Assembly: GCA_963576785.1 (NCBI GenBank) | Contig: OY756149.1 | Coordinates: 496,001-560,000 of the forward strand | DNA length: 64,000 bases | Direction of reading: 5' to 3' | Source: Chlorophyllum brunneum | Taxonomy: Eukaryota > Basidiomycota > Agaricomycetes > Agaricales > Agaricaceae | In this document: one piece after another, positions 44,565 through 57,123 of the stretch | Layout: each line of letters starts with the position of its first letter | Numbering within the stretch: the first letter of the stretch is position 1 | The notes under the pieces: model-generated | The model's database searches: none | The model's input: the letters and a program-made list of their open reading frames with translations, nothing else | What the model was told of the DNA's origin: nothing | Made by a program: the position numbers and the translations under genes

Positions 44565-46722
44565 TCATTGGATGTGGCGGGTAAGAATGTCGACTTGTCT
44601 CCAGGAGCCAACGAGGGTACGCCTTATACTCTGCATGCCAGGTTCACTACTACTGTCAGGATGACGATAGTCAGAGCCGGCTCGAAGTAACTCGTCAGCC
44701 CCACGACGATCAGCGGGAGCGAAGGGTTGGTTACTGATAATCAACGTCAGTGTCGGAATCAGCGATCCGTGAGGGACGGCTCACATGCTGGTATATAGGA
44801 ACTCGGAAGGGTCTGGGTTGTGGTGCTATTATAGGCTCGAGATCGAACATTATGGAGGGAGATGTGACAGGACACGTACAGCAGTAATTTCGTGTAGCTC
44901 CCGTTGTAGGGAGAGGCAGAAGTGATCCAGGTCAAGGTCATTCAAATCGTAATTGAAGGGATTTTCACTGATTCAGTCAGTTCTGGTCGCCCATTCACTG
45001 AAAAAAACAGAGGGCAACTTACATTTCTTGACCAATCTCAAGGAAACCCAGGAGGAGGAACGATGCGAAACAGGTACCGGGTATGGTGAGAAACTTGAAT
45101 GCATCGGAGATTTGGAACTAATGCAAGCGTTCAATGACGAATGCGAAGTATAGAAGAGGAGAGAACATACAGGCAGGAAAAACAGGTAAATCCTAGAAGA
45201 TTCAAGGGTGAGTGTGCTTCACTAACAGTCTGAGGGAAAAGTGTACCAGAGTGACATCCGAAGATGAGCTTGGTAGGCAAAAGGTAGGGGCGTGTTGCAG
45301 ATGCGCTCTAAGTTGGCTAGAGTGTCCTGAAGAATTGTGAGGTTACTCGAGATGCCTGAAGCAATAGCGGGTTGAATGAGGCTATGTTTCATGAGGACTA
45401 GTCAAATGATATCAGTATCTGTAAAAGGGAAAGCCGTCTTTCACTAACAAGCTGAGTAGCTGTAACTGATAGTTAGAGGGCAGTCACGGCGTAGGGTTCG
45501 TGAGACTCACTTCGAGAGTACAAGAATAATTTCCAGGGGGACATTACTCTCTACCAAGTCAATACCATAACCACGCTTCCTCAAGCGTCTCCTTGTTGTC
45601 CTCAATCCAGATTTGGAATGAGCGCGGGGCATCATCCATCTGAAGAATCTGAATAGTGGGATATAATCAGCAATACTACTCTCCGGGGGGTTCCTGGCTG
45701 GTTTCAGAGGCTGTTCGCTGTCGACATGGGGCAAAGCGCTTTCCGGATCAAATGAGTTGCGGCGAGATCGGCGTCCCCGGCCAGACTTAAACCAGCTTTG
45801 CATGGATTTTCCATCGGACCTGTCCTCGCTGCCTGCAATTTCGACAGGAGCTTCACTGCGATTTTTTGATGCGTCCTCAAAGCCTTCATGCGTGTGCCAG
45901 AGGGGTAATTTTTCATGTGGGATGTGGGGATTTGCGTATCGGGGGAGGAAGCAGATAAGAGGGTAAAGGTCTTGGTAGTAGGCGCCGGGTTCGTCACGCA
46001 GGAAGTGCTGTTTTCGTATTGTCACTTTCTTCGTAATCCCATTGGCATCTGATGACATACCTTGACCGCCACTGAAAAGGCTTGAATCTATAAATAGCCG
46101 AAATTTTGGGAATTTAGCACGACGTTTCCATGCTGTTAAGGAGGGGTTACTCGCCAAATTGATCATCGATTTCTTTTCGATAGTGGCCTCGACAACAGTC
46201 TGACTCTTCAAAGCTATTTTGTCGCTTCGGTCGGTCGAGACGTGGATCCATATCTATAATGAGGTAATCCGCATGGTGAACTCACGGAATGACAGGAACG
46301 ACTTGGAAACGGACCATTTGAGCCAGATTCCTTGACGCAACACCTATACTGGTCCATAACCTGCGTCCATCCTGATATCTGAGAAGCAAGGATTGATTGA
46401 GGGGTATACACTCCGCAGAGTCACAAGAGCATACCTTTCATAGGCAGAGGAAGTTCGGAAAGAGATGACCAGACCGAGGACCGTACCAAGGACAGTCAGG
46501 AGAGTACTTGGGATACCAAGGTCGACATCTGTCAAATTTGACACCAGACAAACCACTTGAGGGGGAGGGTAAGCAAAAGCCACATATAATAAGGAAGACA
46601 TAATACGCACTGACGGCGATGAGAGTGAAGAATAGCACCTCTGGCCAGATGTCATTAATGACCGTCGCTCGAAATCTCTTGATGGTCCACCGTCCACGGA
46701 AGAGTGGGTTTTGTGCAACCAT
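44565..46722 (-). CDS. Bestrophin-type anion channel (UPF0187/bestrophin family)
   Basis: Thirteen exons (46611..46722, 46435..46555, 46286..46378, 46155..46224, 46061..46087, 45511..46007, 45449..45459, 45247..45397, 45171..45192, 45023..45117, 44880..44967, 44785..44825, 44565..44733) encode 498 aa. Family blocks in order: GRWTIKRFRATVINDIWPEV, LGLVISFRTSSAYERYQDGR, FSVAVKHFLRDEPGAYYQDL, NLERICNTPLPFAYQAHL, IYLFFLPF, LGFLEIGQEIENPFNYDLND. It probably conducts chloride or other anions in a cell membrane. The variable middle (residues ~165-290) is Arg/Ser-rich. Exon 7 is only 11 nt, and the intron after exon 4 starts with GC rather than GT. All exon phases agree. Confidence 0.9.
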
Positions 46723-47855
46723 GCTGAGGTTTTGTGAAGTAAACTCTGGGCTAAATGAATTTCAGATGAAACGTCGTAATTCGTGAAAACTGTAGAGGAT
46801 AAGCTGGGCGCGAGGGCAACGTGTTGAGCCTGGGGAAACGATGAGGAATATGTTCAAAGGTGAAGAGAAAGAACGCGTGATGTTGGACTCTTATGCCAGG
46901 CTGAAACCCATCAATCCCCGGATAGATACCGTAAAATCAGACATCGTGTTGGGAACGTGACGAGGACTTCCCGTTTCAAAAGCAAAAAACGGTGGGAACT
47001 GTGGCAGGGCGTTGATTAGATTCTTCTTCTTGATCCCCATCTGAGATGATGTCCTTAATTATCATGTTTTGGAATGCTCTCGGTAGAGTTCCTATAGTTT
47101 GCGGGGCTTGTATTCTGCCTTCGAAGCCTAGACACGCCTTGTTTTTGCCATAGCAATCGATCTCAGGGTCTTTGGCAGTTCGTTGTCGAGGTGGGTTTTT
47201 GTGAGAGAACGGAAAATGTCAATAAACCCAAGCACTGCCACTCCGGGTGTAGAGCGCCTGCCAATAATTGAGGACACACGGAGTGAATGATTTATGATCA
47301 AGACGAGAATACTTAAGCCGATCTTCTTCTATTCAACCAATAAGGCCCCAGGTCGTTGCTCCAAAACGCCGCATTAATGGACTGTTTGCAACCGACTCAA
47401 CTCTTATCCAAGAGGCTATCCACGGCAAGTCGCCCCCAGAGTCACTGATTGGCGGGTACACTTACGCCGCTCTGATAGTCGAGTAAGCGCTTTGTCTTGC
47501 TTTGCCACTGGCACAAGGGGCATCACATCAGATTTCGAGTTTCGAATGTCAAAATTTCAACCCTTACCAGCGCCTTGACCTCGCGCTATCCTGGAGGGCG
47601 ACTTCAACTCCGCGCCGCATAAAGCACATCGGTGCACTTTATAAAGCGAACGCACAGCGCGGCGGGTGAAGGTTTTACCCTGATGGCTCTTCTTGTTCGT
47701 CCTGACTGGACCGGTCGTCATGATCATGCACCAGTCTAGGAGTGCAAACAACATAAATACCGCGGGCGTATGAACGCTCTCGGTGACACTACAGCCCGAC
47801 CAGCCACAATCACCTTCTTGCATCGCGTTCTTGATATATCCCATCCCATTTCATA
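46723..47855. other. Divergent intergenic region
   Basis: About 1.1 kb between the bestrophin gene (minus) and the orphan ORF at 47856 (plus). An antisense 95-codon frame at 47557..47844 has no recognisable content. No RNA gene or repeat seen. Confidence 0.35.
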
Positions 47856-48353
47856 ATGCGGGTGACTCGATTGATGGCCAAAAAGTTTGGCATCACCGCT
47901 ATCGACAATTTTCACATCCAAATCGAAGACGATGGAGTCTATCGCCTCACGATGTGTTCTCTAACGGGGAAGGGCACACACACGAAGTGGTTCTATCCTG
48001 GGACACCACAACACAAAGAGCTGGAGGAGAGGGAGTTTGTGCCACGGGATGAAAGAAGGCGGGCGGTGGTGAATGTTCAAGCATCTTTTGACCATTTTTC
48101 ATACAGATCGCACTCGAGGGATATGTCCCGTGAGACAACGCTTGAGCCGGAGGCGGGGGAGGAAACCGACGAGGGCGTGTTCAGCGACCCGTCAGAGGTT
48201 CGTGGTGGATCCGTTGCCACTGAGCTGGTTGATGAGGACGCAGCAACGGCGCCGAGAAAGCTACACGAGGAGCCCTTGCCTGACCTTCCTTATGGTCAAA
48301 TCATGAAGAGGATATCGAAGGAGCCGACGTTAATTTTGAGCGACGAAATTTAG
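47856..48353 (+). CDS. Small orphan protein, unknown
   Basis: A single open frame of 165 aa starts at an ATG and ends with TAG. The N-terminal half is mixed in character and could fold (KKFGITAIDNFHIQIEDD, then THTKWFYPGTPQHKEL). The C-terminal half is acidic and probably disordered. No intron, signal peptide or membrane helix is seen. Amino-acid composition and length favour a real gene, but I recognise no family. Confidence 0.5.
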   Translation: MRVTRLMAKKFGITAIDNFHIQIEDDGVYRLTMCSLTGKGTHTKWFYPGTPQHKELEEREFVPRDERRRAVVNVQASFDHFSYRSHSRDMSRETTLEPEAGEETDEGVFSDPSEVRGGSVATELVDEDAATAPRKLHEEPLPDLPYGQIMKRISKEPTLILSDEI

Positions 48354-48958
48354 AAGGGCCCGGGTTCGGGGCTTTCCGCAGCTTTAATCACTGGATAGTT
48401 CGCGTTGTTGATCGTAAACTTCTTAGTCTATTGCATTCTCCATTTTCAAGTTGTAAGGTATATATAGTTTTCCCCCTCGAAACCGTGGCGACAGGATATC
48501 GGAGACACACGGCAGACATACTGCAGTATTGGCTTTACTCTTCAACAAATGTGTCACGCAAGACATGACTTCAGCACATAAAATGCCTCTTGGAGAGTCG
48601 GAGAGGCGTGGGAATCTGTGTACTATGCCGCATCGGCTTCTGGTTCTGGTTCTATCCATCTTCGCTTACCTTGGGTCAGGATCCATTTCCAATTCACCTA
48701 CCAGCAATAAATCTCTAAAAAAAGTGCGGGTGTCCTAAAATAGGCGTCCAATCTGTTCATCGTTTGAAATATCCATCTTTGCCCCATTCTTCCTTGTTAT
48801 CTTTGAAATCGCTCTATGATTCATCGTTTTGGAATTGCCTCGCGGCCTCACGATCCCTGGATCTCACTGTTTGACCAATGAAGCTACCACCCTAATGGAG
48901 AGCATAAATACCACCGGGTTACCTTCCTGGGACCTCCATCCACTACTCACACCCAGCC
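48354..48958. other. Intergenic region upstream of glutamate decarboxylase
   Basis: 605 bp. A TATA-like GCATAAATACC occurs about 58 bp before the decarboxylase ATG. Short frames on both strands show no coding features. Confidence 0.4.
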
Positions 48959-51244
48959 ATGTCTCTATCCAGGCACAGTAAGCAAGACCGGTCAACTTCA
49001 TCCAGCGTTTTGCTCACTTCCTTCCTTCAGTCAACGCAGAAGAGGTCATTGAAAAGGCCAAAGAACATCCTCATACCAAGTACGCCGCTTCTGCAAGACG
49101 CCATGGCCCTGCCAAGATCTCCTCCTGGCGCCGCGATGAAGACGGTGCTGATCTCTCGAAGTATACCATTCCGAAGACAGGTATCCCATCGAGATCAGCG
49201 TACCAACTTCTTCATGATGAGACCGCTCTCGACGGCAACCCTACTCTGAACTTAGCATCGTAAGTAATATCCTTCCATCGCGATTCTTGTTTGTATCGCC
49301 GACCTACTCCGATGCTAGATTCGTACACACTTGGATGCCTGAGGAAGCGAACAAGCTCGTCATTGAAAACATGAACAAGAACATAGTCGATCTTGAAGAA
49401 TACCCGGCAGCTTCGATCATCCATAATCGTTGTGTTTCAATGAGTGAGTGCCACCGCAGATGATTGTATATCTTAACCGATCGTCGTCGGGATACCTCAG
49501 TCGCGGATCTCTGGAAAGCCCCTAAAGGTTCCAAGGTCATTGGGACGGCAACTGCCGGTTCTTCTGAAGCTATCTTGCTTGGTGGCTTGGCCATGAAAAA
49601 GCGCTGGCAAGAGGCACGCAAAGCTGCCGGAAAGGACTACTACCACCCGAATATCGTATTTGGTGCTAACTGTCAAGTGGCTCTCGAGAAATTCGCAAGG
49701 TTTATACAGTCCCTTCTTCGATATCTTGAACTGCTCGATTAACCTTAGATTAGGTACTTCGACGTTGAATGTCGCTTGGTTCCAGTAAAGGCCGAGAATG
49801 GCTTCATCATGGATCCCCATGACGCCATGCAGTACATCGATGAGAACACTATTGGTGTTATGGTCATTCTCGGGAGTACCTATACTGGCCATTTCGAAAA
49901 TGTTCAACTCATGAGCGATCTACGTAAGCTATCTCTCATTCTTTCCTCCAACCCGTTAACATCCCATCAAAACAGTGGACAATCTTCAGAAACGCACAGG
50001 CCTCGACATTCCCATTCATGTCGATGCGGCTTCTGGTGGATTCGTTGCTCCATTCGTCTACCCCCACCTTAAGTGGTCTTTTGAAGTCAAACGAGTTGTC
50101 TCCATCAACACCTCCGGACACAAGTTTGGTCTTGTCTATGCTGGACTTGGTTGGATTCTCTGGCGCGATGAGAGCTTCTTGCACAAAGATCTTGTCTTCG
50201 AGCTCCGTAAGTAGTAAACCCCCGATGAGAACTACCAGTCTTTGACCTCTTTCAAGACTACCTTGGCGGCGTGGAATATACATTTACACTGTATGTCGTC
50301 TTTCCTATCCACGTCCTAGTTATCACTAATCCCAGATAGTAACTTCTCCAAGCCGGCTGCTCCCGTCATTGCCCAGATGTTCAATTTCCTTAATCTCGGT
50401 TTTGAAGGCTACAAACGGATCGCCGTTAAGGATCTGCGCAATGCCCGAATGCTATCCCGTGCACTTGAGAGTACCTATTTCACGGTAGGATCAAGCTCTA
50501 TGATCGAAGTATGCCCTTCTGACGTTCACACAAGGTTGTAAGCGACATTCATAGACCCCTTTCTTCTAAGACTTCTCTCGGCCATGCCTTGGGAATGGGT
50601 GACAATGGTGACCCTGAAAACTTTGAGCCTGGGTTGCCCGTTGTTTCTTTCAGGTTCTCCGACGAATTCGCGAAAGCCAATCCAAATGTGGAACAGCGCT
50701 GGATTCAGGTACTCGTCTCCCAGTTCTAGTGATCGGATAAAACATTTACCCTCCCTTCCCTTAGACCATGTTGAGGACCAAGGGGTGGATTGTTCCCAAT
50801 TACAACGTGCGTCGGTTTTTGTGCGATTTGAGTCCCCGTTATATATTCATCGTGTCTAGGCTCCTCTTGGTGCAGAAAATGTAGAAATCTTGCGTGTCGT
50901 TGGTAAGGCTATTCTACTTCAAGAAGTCTTGATCCATTTATCCTCATACAACCTTCCAGTCCGCGAGACTCTGACTGAGGATTTGATCGAACGCCTCATT
51001 GTCGACATCCTTGAAATTACGGAGTCTCTTCAGGGTATGTGTCATTCTTCACCCTCGGCTAAGAATAAGTCAGGACACGCTTCTCACTAATTTCACAGGG
51101 GCAGAGGGTCAGTTGATGGCGGCGACGTCGAAGTCGACCATCCACCAGCCCGATCATGCGCACGCTCGACCCGACCCAACCAACTTTGGTGAAGCTGCTC
51201 AGCCTGGAGGGAAACAGCAGGCTGGGTTCTCCCGGCAGTGCTGA
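48959..51244 (+). CDS. GAD1: Glutamate decarboxylase (PLP-dependent)
   Basis: Thirteen exons (48959..48977, 49031..49259, 49319..49443, 49501..49699, 49754..49923, 49976..50206, 50257..50290, 50340..50484, 50535..50708, 50765..50806, 50860..50902, 50960..51034, 51099..51244) encode 543 aa. It converts glutamate to GABA and CO2 in the cytosol, consuming a proton, the first step of the GABA shunt. Landmarks: [53 protein letters not shown], the PLP-lysine motif [15 protein letters not shown] (Lys ~297), VEYTFTLNFSKPA and [12 protein letters not shown]. The C-terminus has ~45 hydrophilic residues after LEITESLQ, in the position where plant enzymes carry a regulatory tail. The first exon is only 19 nt. 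Confidence 0.95.
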
Positions 51245-51574
51245 TTTGTCTCGCTCGAGGAATATCAAAATGTATCGAAGATTTCGTGATACGCGTACAG
51301 TGAATCCATGCCAACAAAACTTGTGTATTACTAGTCCGAACGAACACTTTTGTTGATTATTTTTGCGTTGGTTGAAATCTGCGACTTTTGTGTGCGCTTT
51401 CTAAATCTGAGTCTCGGTAGTAACATCGTGGGTGTTTTTCGTTTTTTGTCTTAGCACAGACACAACATCAATTGAGTACTACTTGCTTCGAACATATCGG
51501 CACTCTGGGTAGCCTGGCCATCGCAGAAGACGCTAGTTCAGGAAAACCGTGCCTGGTATCTAAGAAGTCAGGTA
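51245..51574. other. Short region between convergent genes
   Basis: About 330 bp between the stop codons of glutamate decarboxylase and the MFS transporter. It holds both 3' flanks and nothing else I can see. Confidence 0.4.
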
Positions 51575-54164
51575 TTACCCGACAAGCCGAAGAGAGTACT
51601 GGGTACGTACGCGGATGTATCTACCCTTGTATTGTAGAAAGGGAACGGTGAGGACGAATAGGGCAGCAACAATCCTGGACCTCGTCAGACTTTCACCTTA
51701 ACGTACAATTGTTGTGAGACCCACGCCGCTTCACAACCAAGGGTTTGGAGTGCTCCATGCTTTGAAGCCCATGGGACTTGATAATAAGCAACACTAAAAC
51801 CTGCACAGCACGAACTCGATATAGATAGGCTCCTTGTTATTGATATGACTTACCACCTAAGATCCGAACTAGATTAAGCAGAGCGCTAATTTCTCCTCGT
51901 TTATGGGGGAAGCAGTCGTTGCAATAGGCATCTGGTATGGGCTCGTAGATGAGCTGAGCTAGTCAGCCCAGTCAAGTTAGCCCAACTCACAAACGGCAAC
52001 TGTCGTCACAAGGACCGCTATCTGTGCAATAGCCCACCCTACAACGATAACCGCGATGGAAAGCCGGTCTTGAAGAGCAACCCCCAGGATAATAAAACCG
52101 ACTACATATAGGATGACACCAATGTAGCACGTCCTGGCCAGGGTGAATGACGAAATGTCATTTGACGGAGAGGATCTCCCATACCATAAGCGCGATTCTG
52201 CCTCGAACACACCATGGTTGCGCTTGACGGTGGTATACATGACCCAGTCGTTCAGATAACGACCTATTATTTCTCCAAGGACGACTGCAATCTGGTTCTC
52301 TGATCAGGGTTGACCACGCCGATACATCCCGATAATCCGCTCACCACGGGAGTAGCATAGATCCCCGAGACCGTTGTGGGGCCAAAGCCAAAGCCAACAG
52401 GGGGATGGCTCTGGAGAAATAGTGTATTGGTCACCTAGACTCAGGGTATTAGTTCACACAGTGAAATTATAAGCCGCGTTGCTCAATAGATCACGTTTAT
52501 GCCAATGCCGAATCCGAAGACCGCTGTCTGCGGAGAACATTTAGTCAACTGCCAAAAACATGGTCAGGTGGAGACTTCCCTCGAACAACAAAATCAAGAA
52601 CATGTGAGGGCGCCATGCGACGTCGACGGGTGCCCAAATGAGTTCTTTCCACGTTGGCACAGGTCTTGCGTTTCTGATTCCTGTTATCCCAATCAATGTC
52701 CGAACACGATCCTTAATACCCGAACCGCTCGATTTCGGGGGACGCTTATCTTCTCCATCCCGATTATACATGCTACCAATGCACCGTCGGTAAATGAATG
52801 GTCATGTACTGCTGCTTGCTCACGATTCTTTCATAAACAGAACGATTAGAAGCAGGACGAGCAGACCGTACAGGCACCCGATCCAGAAAGCCCATCGCCA
52901 ATTCGCGCGAGCAACAAGGAACCCGAAAACAAACGGAGAGAGGTGAGGTGCTAAAATGACACCCATCGTCCATATATTAATCTAATCATATTGTAAGACC
53001 CGATTTTCAGTGTGATTAGGGTAGACACCACCTTTCTGGCTTGGAGGTGAAATGGATAGATATCCGCAATTGTATATAACCCCTAATAATGCCTTTCGAG
53101 GCTAAAAACAGTCTGTTTTTTTAGAAGACTTACAGTGACTTGTGGGCAGGTCCTGGATTGCGTTCAGATCAGAACGGCTTCCAATGGAAAGGATTGACAG
53201 ACCCAAAAAAACCGGTCAAACACCGCATTCCTCCACATATATTGAGCGATATATGCGATCACAATGGATAAAGCTTACCAGCGAATACTTGAATGTTAGG
53301 CGCAAAGGCTGTGCCGACCAAAAATCCTAAAGCTAGGAGCTGCAAGAACGTCATCATATAATCCCTACTGCATGCTAACAGATAACAGTGGTACCTGAGT
53401 CCAGAAGAGGATCGGTAATCTCCCGTATTTTCGCATGAGCATGACAAAGAATAGGCCGCCCCAGCCTGTGGGCAGAATATTTATTAACAAAATTGATAAG
53501 GAGATCCTCAGGAAATCAATTCCATTCATACCTATCAGGAACAAGCTCCAACTGCATAGATGGGTCGATTCAGGGTGCGTTGGGATCATACTCCGGGACT
53601 CACTTTGAGGTCAAGTTGTTTATATGACCAGTCGTCGTATGAAACTCTTCCGCCAAAGCGAACACTGTGGCAATGCCTGAGAAAGCAAACTATGAGCGAT
53701 GTTTCTTCCGCTGCTATCGATGGCGCCTACCGATCCCTGAGTCGAAGTCAGGGACTACAGCTGCCAGGGTGATGATGAGTAGTTGAAGATGCTTCTGGGG
53801 ATCGCTCCACTTAGAGAAGGGTCTTCAGATTCCTGCCACGGTCAGGGGCGGATGCACCTACATTTTGAGGATCTTCTGGGTCGTCCGTAGGTTGCGGCCA
53901 TAAAACCTTTCTCCCATCCTTTGTCAACTTGAGTTTTGCTGCGATTTCTGGGCCAAACTCCTCCCTCGCTTCGCTAGAAATAACTATGGGTAAGAAAGGT
54001 TCTTTGCCTGGTTGGGGGATTGCATACTTTGGGTCAAGGACTAACCGACCGGCATGCTTGTCGTGGTAGGTATAGATATTAAGTTCAGGTGATAATGTCA
54101 TGGCATCCTGTACATGACCTTCGCAGTCTTCCTTGCCGTACTGACTGTGATGTTCGGGTTCCAT
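51575..54164 (-). CDS. MFS transporter, allantoate permease (Dal5/ACS) type
   Basis: Eighteen exons (53862..54164, 53731..53809, 53604..53676, 53532..53551, 53395..53465, 53279..53339, 53203..53230, 53134..53152, 53032..53082, 52824..52981, 52576..52772, 52495..52523, 52345..52434, 52185..52291, 51991..52133, 51854..51931, 51725..51800, 51575..51674) encode 560 aa. The cytosolic head ends WPQPTDDPEDPQNW. Membrane blocks include GWGGLFFVMLMRKYGRLPIL, MRCLTGFFGTCPQVTGLYT, ADIYPFHLQARKINIWTMG, FGFLVARANWRW, ATPVIAVVLGEIIGRYLNDW and CNDCFPHKRGEISALLNL. The family imports organic anions such as allantoate or vitamins; the substrate here is unknown. The gene appears intact despite exons as small as 19-29 nt. 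Confidence 0.9.
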
Positions 54165-54764
54165 ACCAGTATACTGGCTGAGGACGAATTAAGGAGCTCA
54201 GCGCAGTCAAGTCGGGTTTCTTATGGAGCGAACAAACCCCATGCATCGGTTATTAATTGGGCCCAAAAGACGTCAGGTTTCTCATGCTCTGCCACGGGTT
54301 ATGTAAAACACCAACGCGCTCATCCAATCGTCGTACTCATGGATGCTCGAAACGGGCGAAGGAGCCATACGGATTCCAATTAAGTTTCTATCCAGGGAAT
54401 TCAGGAGAAAGAAGCTCCGCAGCCACAGAGTCCCATGATCACTCGAGGGCGAGCAATTCGTTGTTATCGGGTGACCTCATGTTGGATTTTGGGGGGGTGA
54501 GTTGTATCGTCTACCAGAGGGTTTTAGAGGAAAGGTGTTGATTGAGAATTAGGTATATAGAGTGGCATACATAACGCATAAGGCATAGAGGGCATAGATC
54601 ATGGGATAAAGCGCAAAGGGAAACATAAGTCAGTATCTAAGTTGTGCTCACAGGCTATCTCAAGGGGTCACTGGCAGGGAGTACTTACAAGTCAAGAGTC
54701 TGATGATTCACTTACTAGGCCGGAATGAATGGTTGGAGGATGCCGTCGGCAGTTATTATAGAAC
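54165..54764. other. Intergenic region, contains 3' flank of the second coiled-coil copy
   Basis: 600 bp. From about 54534 to the stop at 54765 it matches the 3' end and flank of the intact coiled-coil gene, partly as decayed coding sequence in another frame (LVQWHADRF). The remainder is the MFS promoter region. Confidence 0.45.
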
Positions 54765-56113
54765 CTATCCGCGTGCCATTGGACGAGCCCTCGTTTGACG
54801 ACGCTTGTTCCTATTCGCACGGCGATGGTCTCCGGTGGCTCGAGGCTTCTCGGCCGGTGGGAACTGAGCTGGTGAGGGTATAGCAGAGGATGATGCTGGA
54901 CCCGTCCCCACCGACTGGGCAGCGGGAGCGGGTGAGGATGATGAAGGGATCTTTGTGCCCACAAACGAACTTGAGGCAGACGGCTGGGCGGCGTTCCGTG
55001 AAGGAGGGTTAGTTGCGGATGGAAGAGGAACTCCGGGAGGCCAGATGCCTGGCGCAAGGCCAAACTTAGCCTGGAGAGCTTCCCATGCTGTGTAGAAATC
55101 TTGTCCGTCCTGCTCCATCGCAGCCTGGAGGAACACCAGGAACTCCCCATGACGCTGAATAACGTAGTCCTTGAAATCTGTGGCGCGCTGAAGCTCTTGG
55201 ACCCGTTCCTCCCTCGTACGTAGGTACTGCTTGTCGCGGCGTCGCGTCGACTCATTGGGCTCTCGCCGACGTCTCTTGATTGTGTTGTTAAGTTTCTCCA
55301 CCTTCCGCTGGAGTTTCCGTACCTCCTTCATCCATCCTTTGAGTTCTTCCTGATAAGCAGCGTTTATGAATTCTACAGCTGCAGTGAAATAGGGGCTTCT
55401 CTGATGGCTCTCCCCCTCCGCACACAGATTGTCGTTACCTGCGTTCGTCTCTCTCGTCAACTTATCCCGGACTTGTCGTGCCTTCCTGCACATGGAGCGT
55501 GTTGAGCCCTTCTTCTTGACCTGGGAGTTCTGCCAGACGGATGCGGGTCCCTGGCGTCGACACATGGATACGACCCGTTGAGCTCTTCCAGGCAGCACTC
55601 GCTGGTCAGAAGAGCGGAGACCATGTGGCCCCGAGCCAGCACTGTCAGAAGACTGCTGATGAAGAGTAAGGGTTTGGTGGGTTGGGGAAGGCGAACGCAT
55701 AACTTGATCATCGACGGAGATGGAGCGTTGAGGGAAATTCCGCTCTGGCTCTTCCTGTGGGGGTCCGGCCTGAGCCTTGAGAAAGCTCACCAGATGCACC
55801 TCGTCTGGAGTGAGGGTGCGAGGATCCTTGGCGAGCAGATCCTGCAAAAATTCCCGGAAATGGGACAAAAGGTCACCAGTAATGCCTGCGGTGCACTAGT
55901 GGTTAATGGCAAGCTTGGAGTAATAGATATACCGTACCCACCAGACACGGGAGGGGCGTCCATCATCGTAATATCTCTAATATCTTCAATGGTGGGGGTC
56001 CCCTGAGAGTGGAAACCAGGAGGCAGGGAGCTCGTGAGCTGGATAAGAATTGAATGTTGTGGACTGCCAATGCCGACTTGGATCGTTTGGGCGGGGTCAA
56101 CGGGCCCAGACAT
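54765..56113 (-). CDS. Coiled-coil protein, shortened second copy
   Basis: Exons 55942..56113 and 54765..55885 encode 430 aa. The head (MSGPVDPAQTIQVGIGSPQ) and intron position match the copy at 37560..39406. So do the block FLQDLLAKDPRTLTPDEV, the coiled coil, and the signature FLQAAMEQDGQDFYTAWEAL followed by WPPGVP. After the Ser/Pro linker, about 100 residues of the partner are deleted. The frame then shifts, so the conserved end (VQWHADRF) is read only in another frame and the protein ends MARG. It lacks the acidic C-terminal module. It may be a decaying copy or a shortened variant. Confidence 0.6.
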
Positions 56114-57123
56114 TGTGACACGGATGGGTTCACTGCTGGTGGATCTATTGCGTATGGTGGGCTTTTATGTGTTATGTGTGTGAGGTCGTGCACGGCACTG
56201 AAAGCCATGACAGGTGAGTGGCACTTGGATCCAAGCTGTACATGTCCCTTGTAGAATCCGGTTCGACATTGAGTTTCATTCATACATCTTTCAACAACTC
56301 AGGAGCGCCAATATCATGACAGATTTTTGAGCACAGCCTGATTCCTGAAATGGTTATTCATGCATGTCCAGCAGTCCGTGGATCCAGTTCGAGTTACCAC
56401 GTTTGGGAATATCTGAGTAGTCACAGGGTTGTGTGGAGAGAAAACAAATGCATGCCAGATCTACTGGCCTCCCTGACAATAGGATGTTGGGACACTCTGC
56501 GGTGTCCTTATTTGGCTGTCAAAGCACAGTATGTGGTCGGACATTAACGAAGGCACGGATAACAGAAATAAGTATGTCTTCTGGTGCAGTGCTGAAGAGA
56601 ATTTTTGACAACAAAGGTCCTTAGCATGGATAGAATAGGCTATATAGCACAGAATTCAGCGAAGCCCATTCACAGCTGCTGTGCCACGACTATCACCCCC
56701 TCCATCAAAGCCAAAAAAGACCTGAGAGATCCCACGAAGCAGTTTATTCAGAGTCCATGCAAGTTTGTCTTTTGAGGTTTGTTTAGTAGTCAATTGTCAT
56801 GACATGGATTCACACTGGACGTAATGTTTCCAGGTCGCTCTGAAAACCACATTTAGAGAAGACAACCCGCACAGTGGTGTAACTCGATATCCAGAATTTC
56901 AGTGCTTCTAACAAATGTGAAGCTTGAAGGCCAAAAATAAACTAAGAATTACTTGCGAATCGGCCTCGACAATTGAGTGCAGGACAAAAAAAGGTTGCTA
57001 TCATACTTGAGTCTCTGCACGACTTCATTTCTTTCTTTCGCGTCAATGCGTATCTCACCATACACTCTTTTACGGATAACTCCCAGCCTCACGTAGAATT
57101 CGGCGTGATTAGGTTAGTTTATC
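56114..57123. other. Intergenic region; first part is the duplicated promoter
   Basis: 56114..~56360 aligns in inverse orientation with 37287..37559 upstream of the intact coiled-coil gene. The remaining ~760 bp up to the DUF4336 stop shows no coding frame or repeat I can support. Confidence 0.4.

Noticed and set aside
47557..47844. 95-codon minus-strand frame
   Set aside because: No ortholog-like features; abuts the promoter of the plus-strand ORF at 47856 and has no supporting introns.
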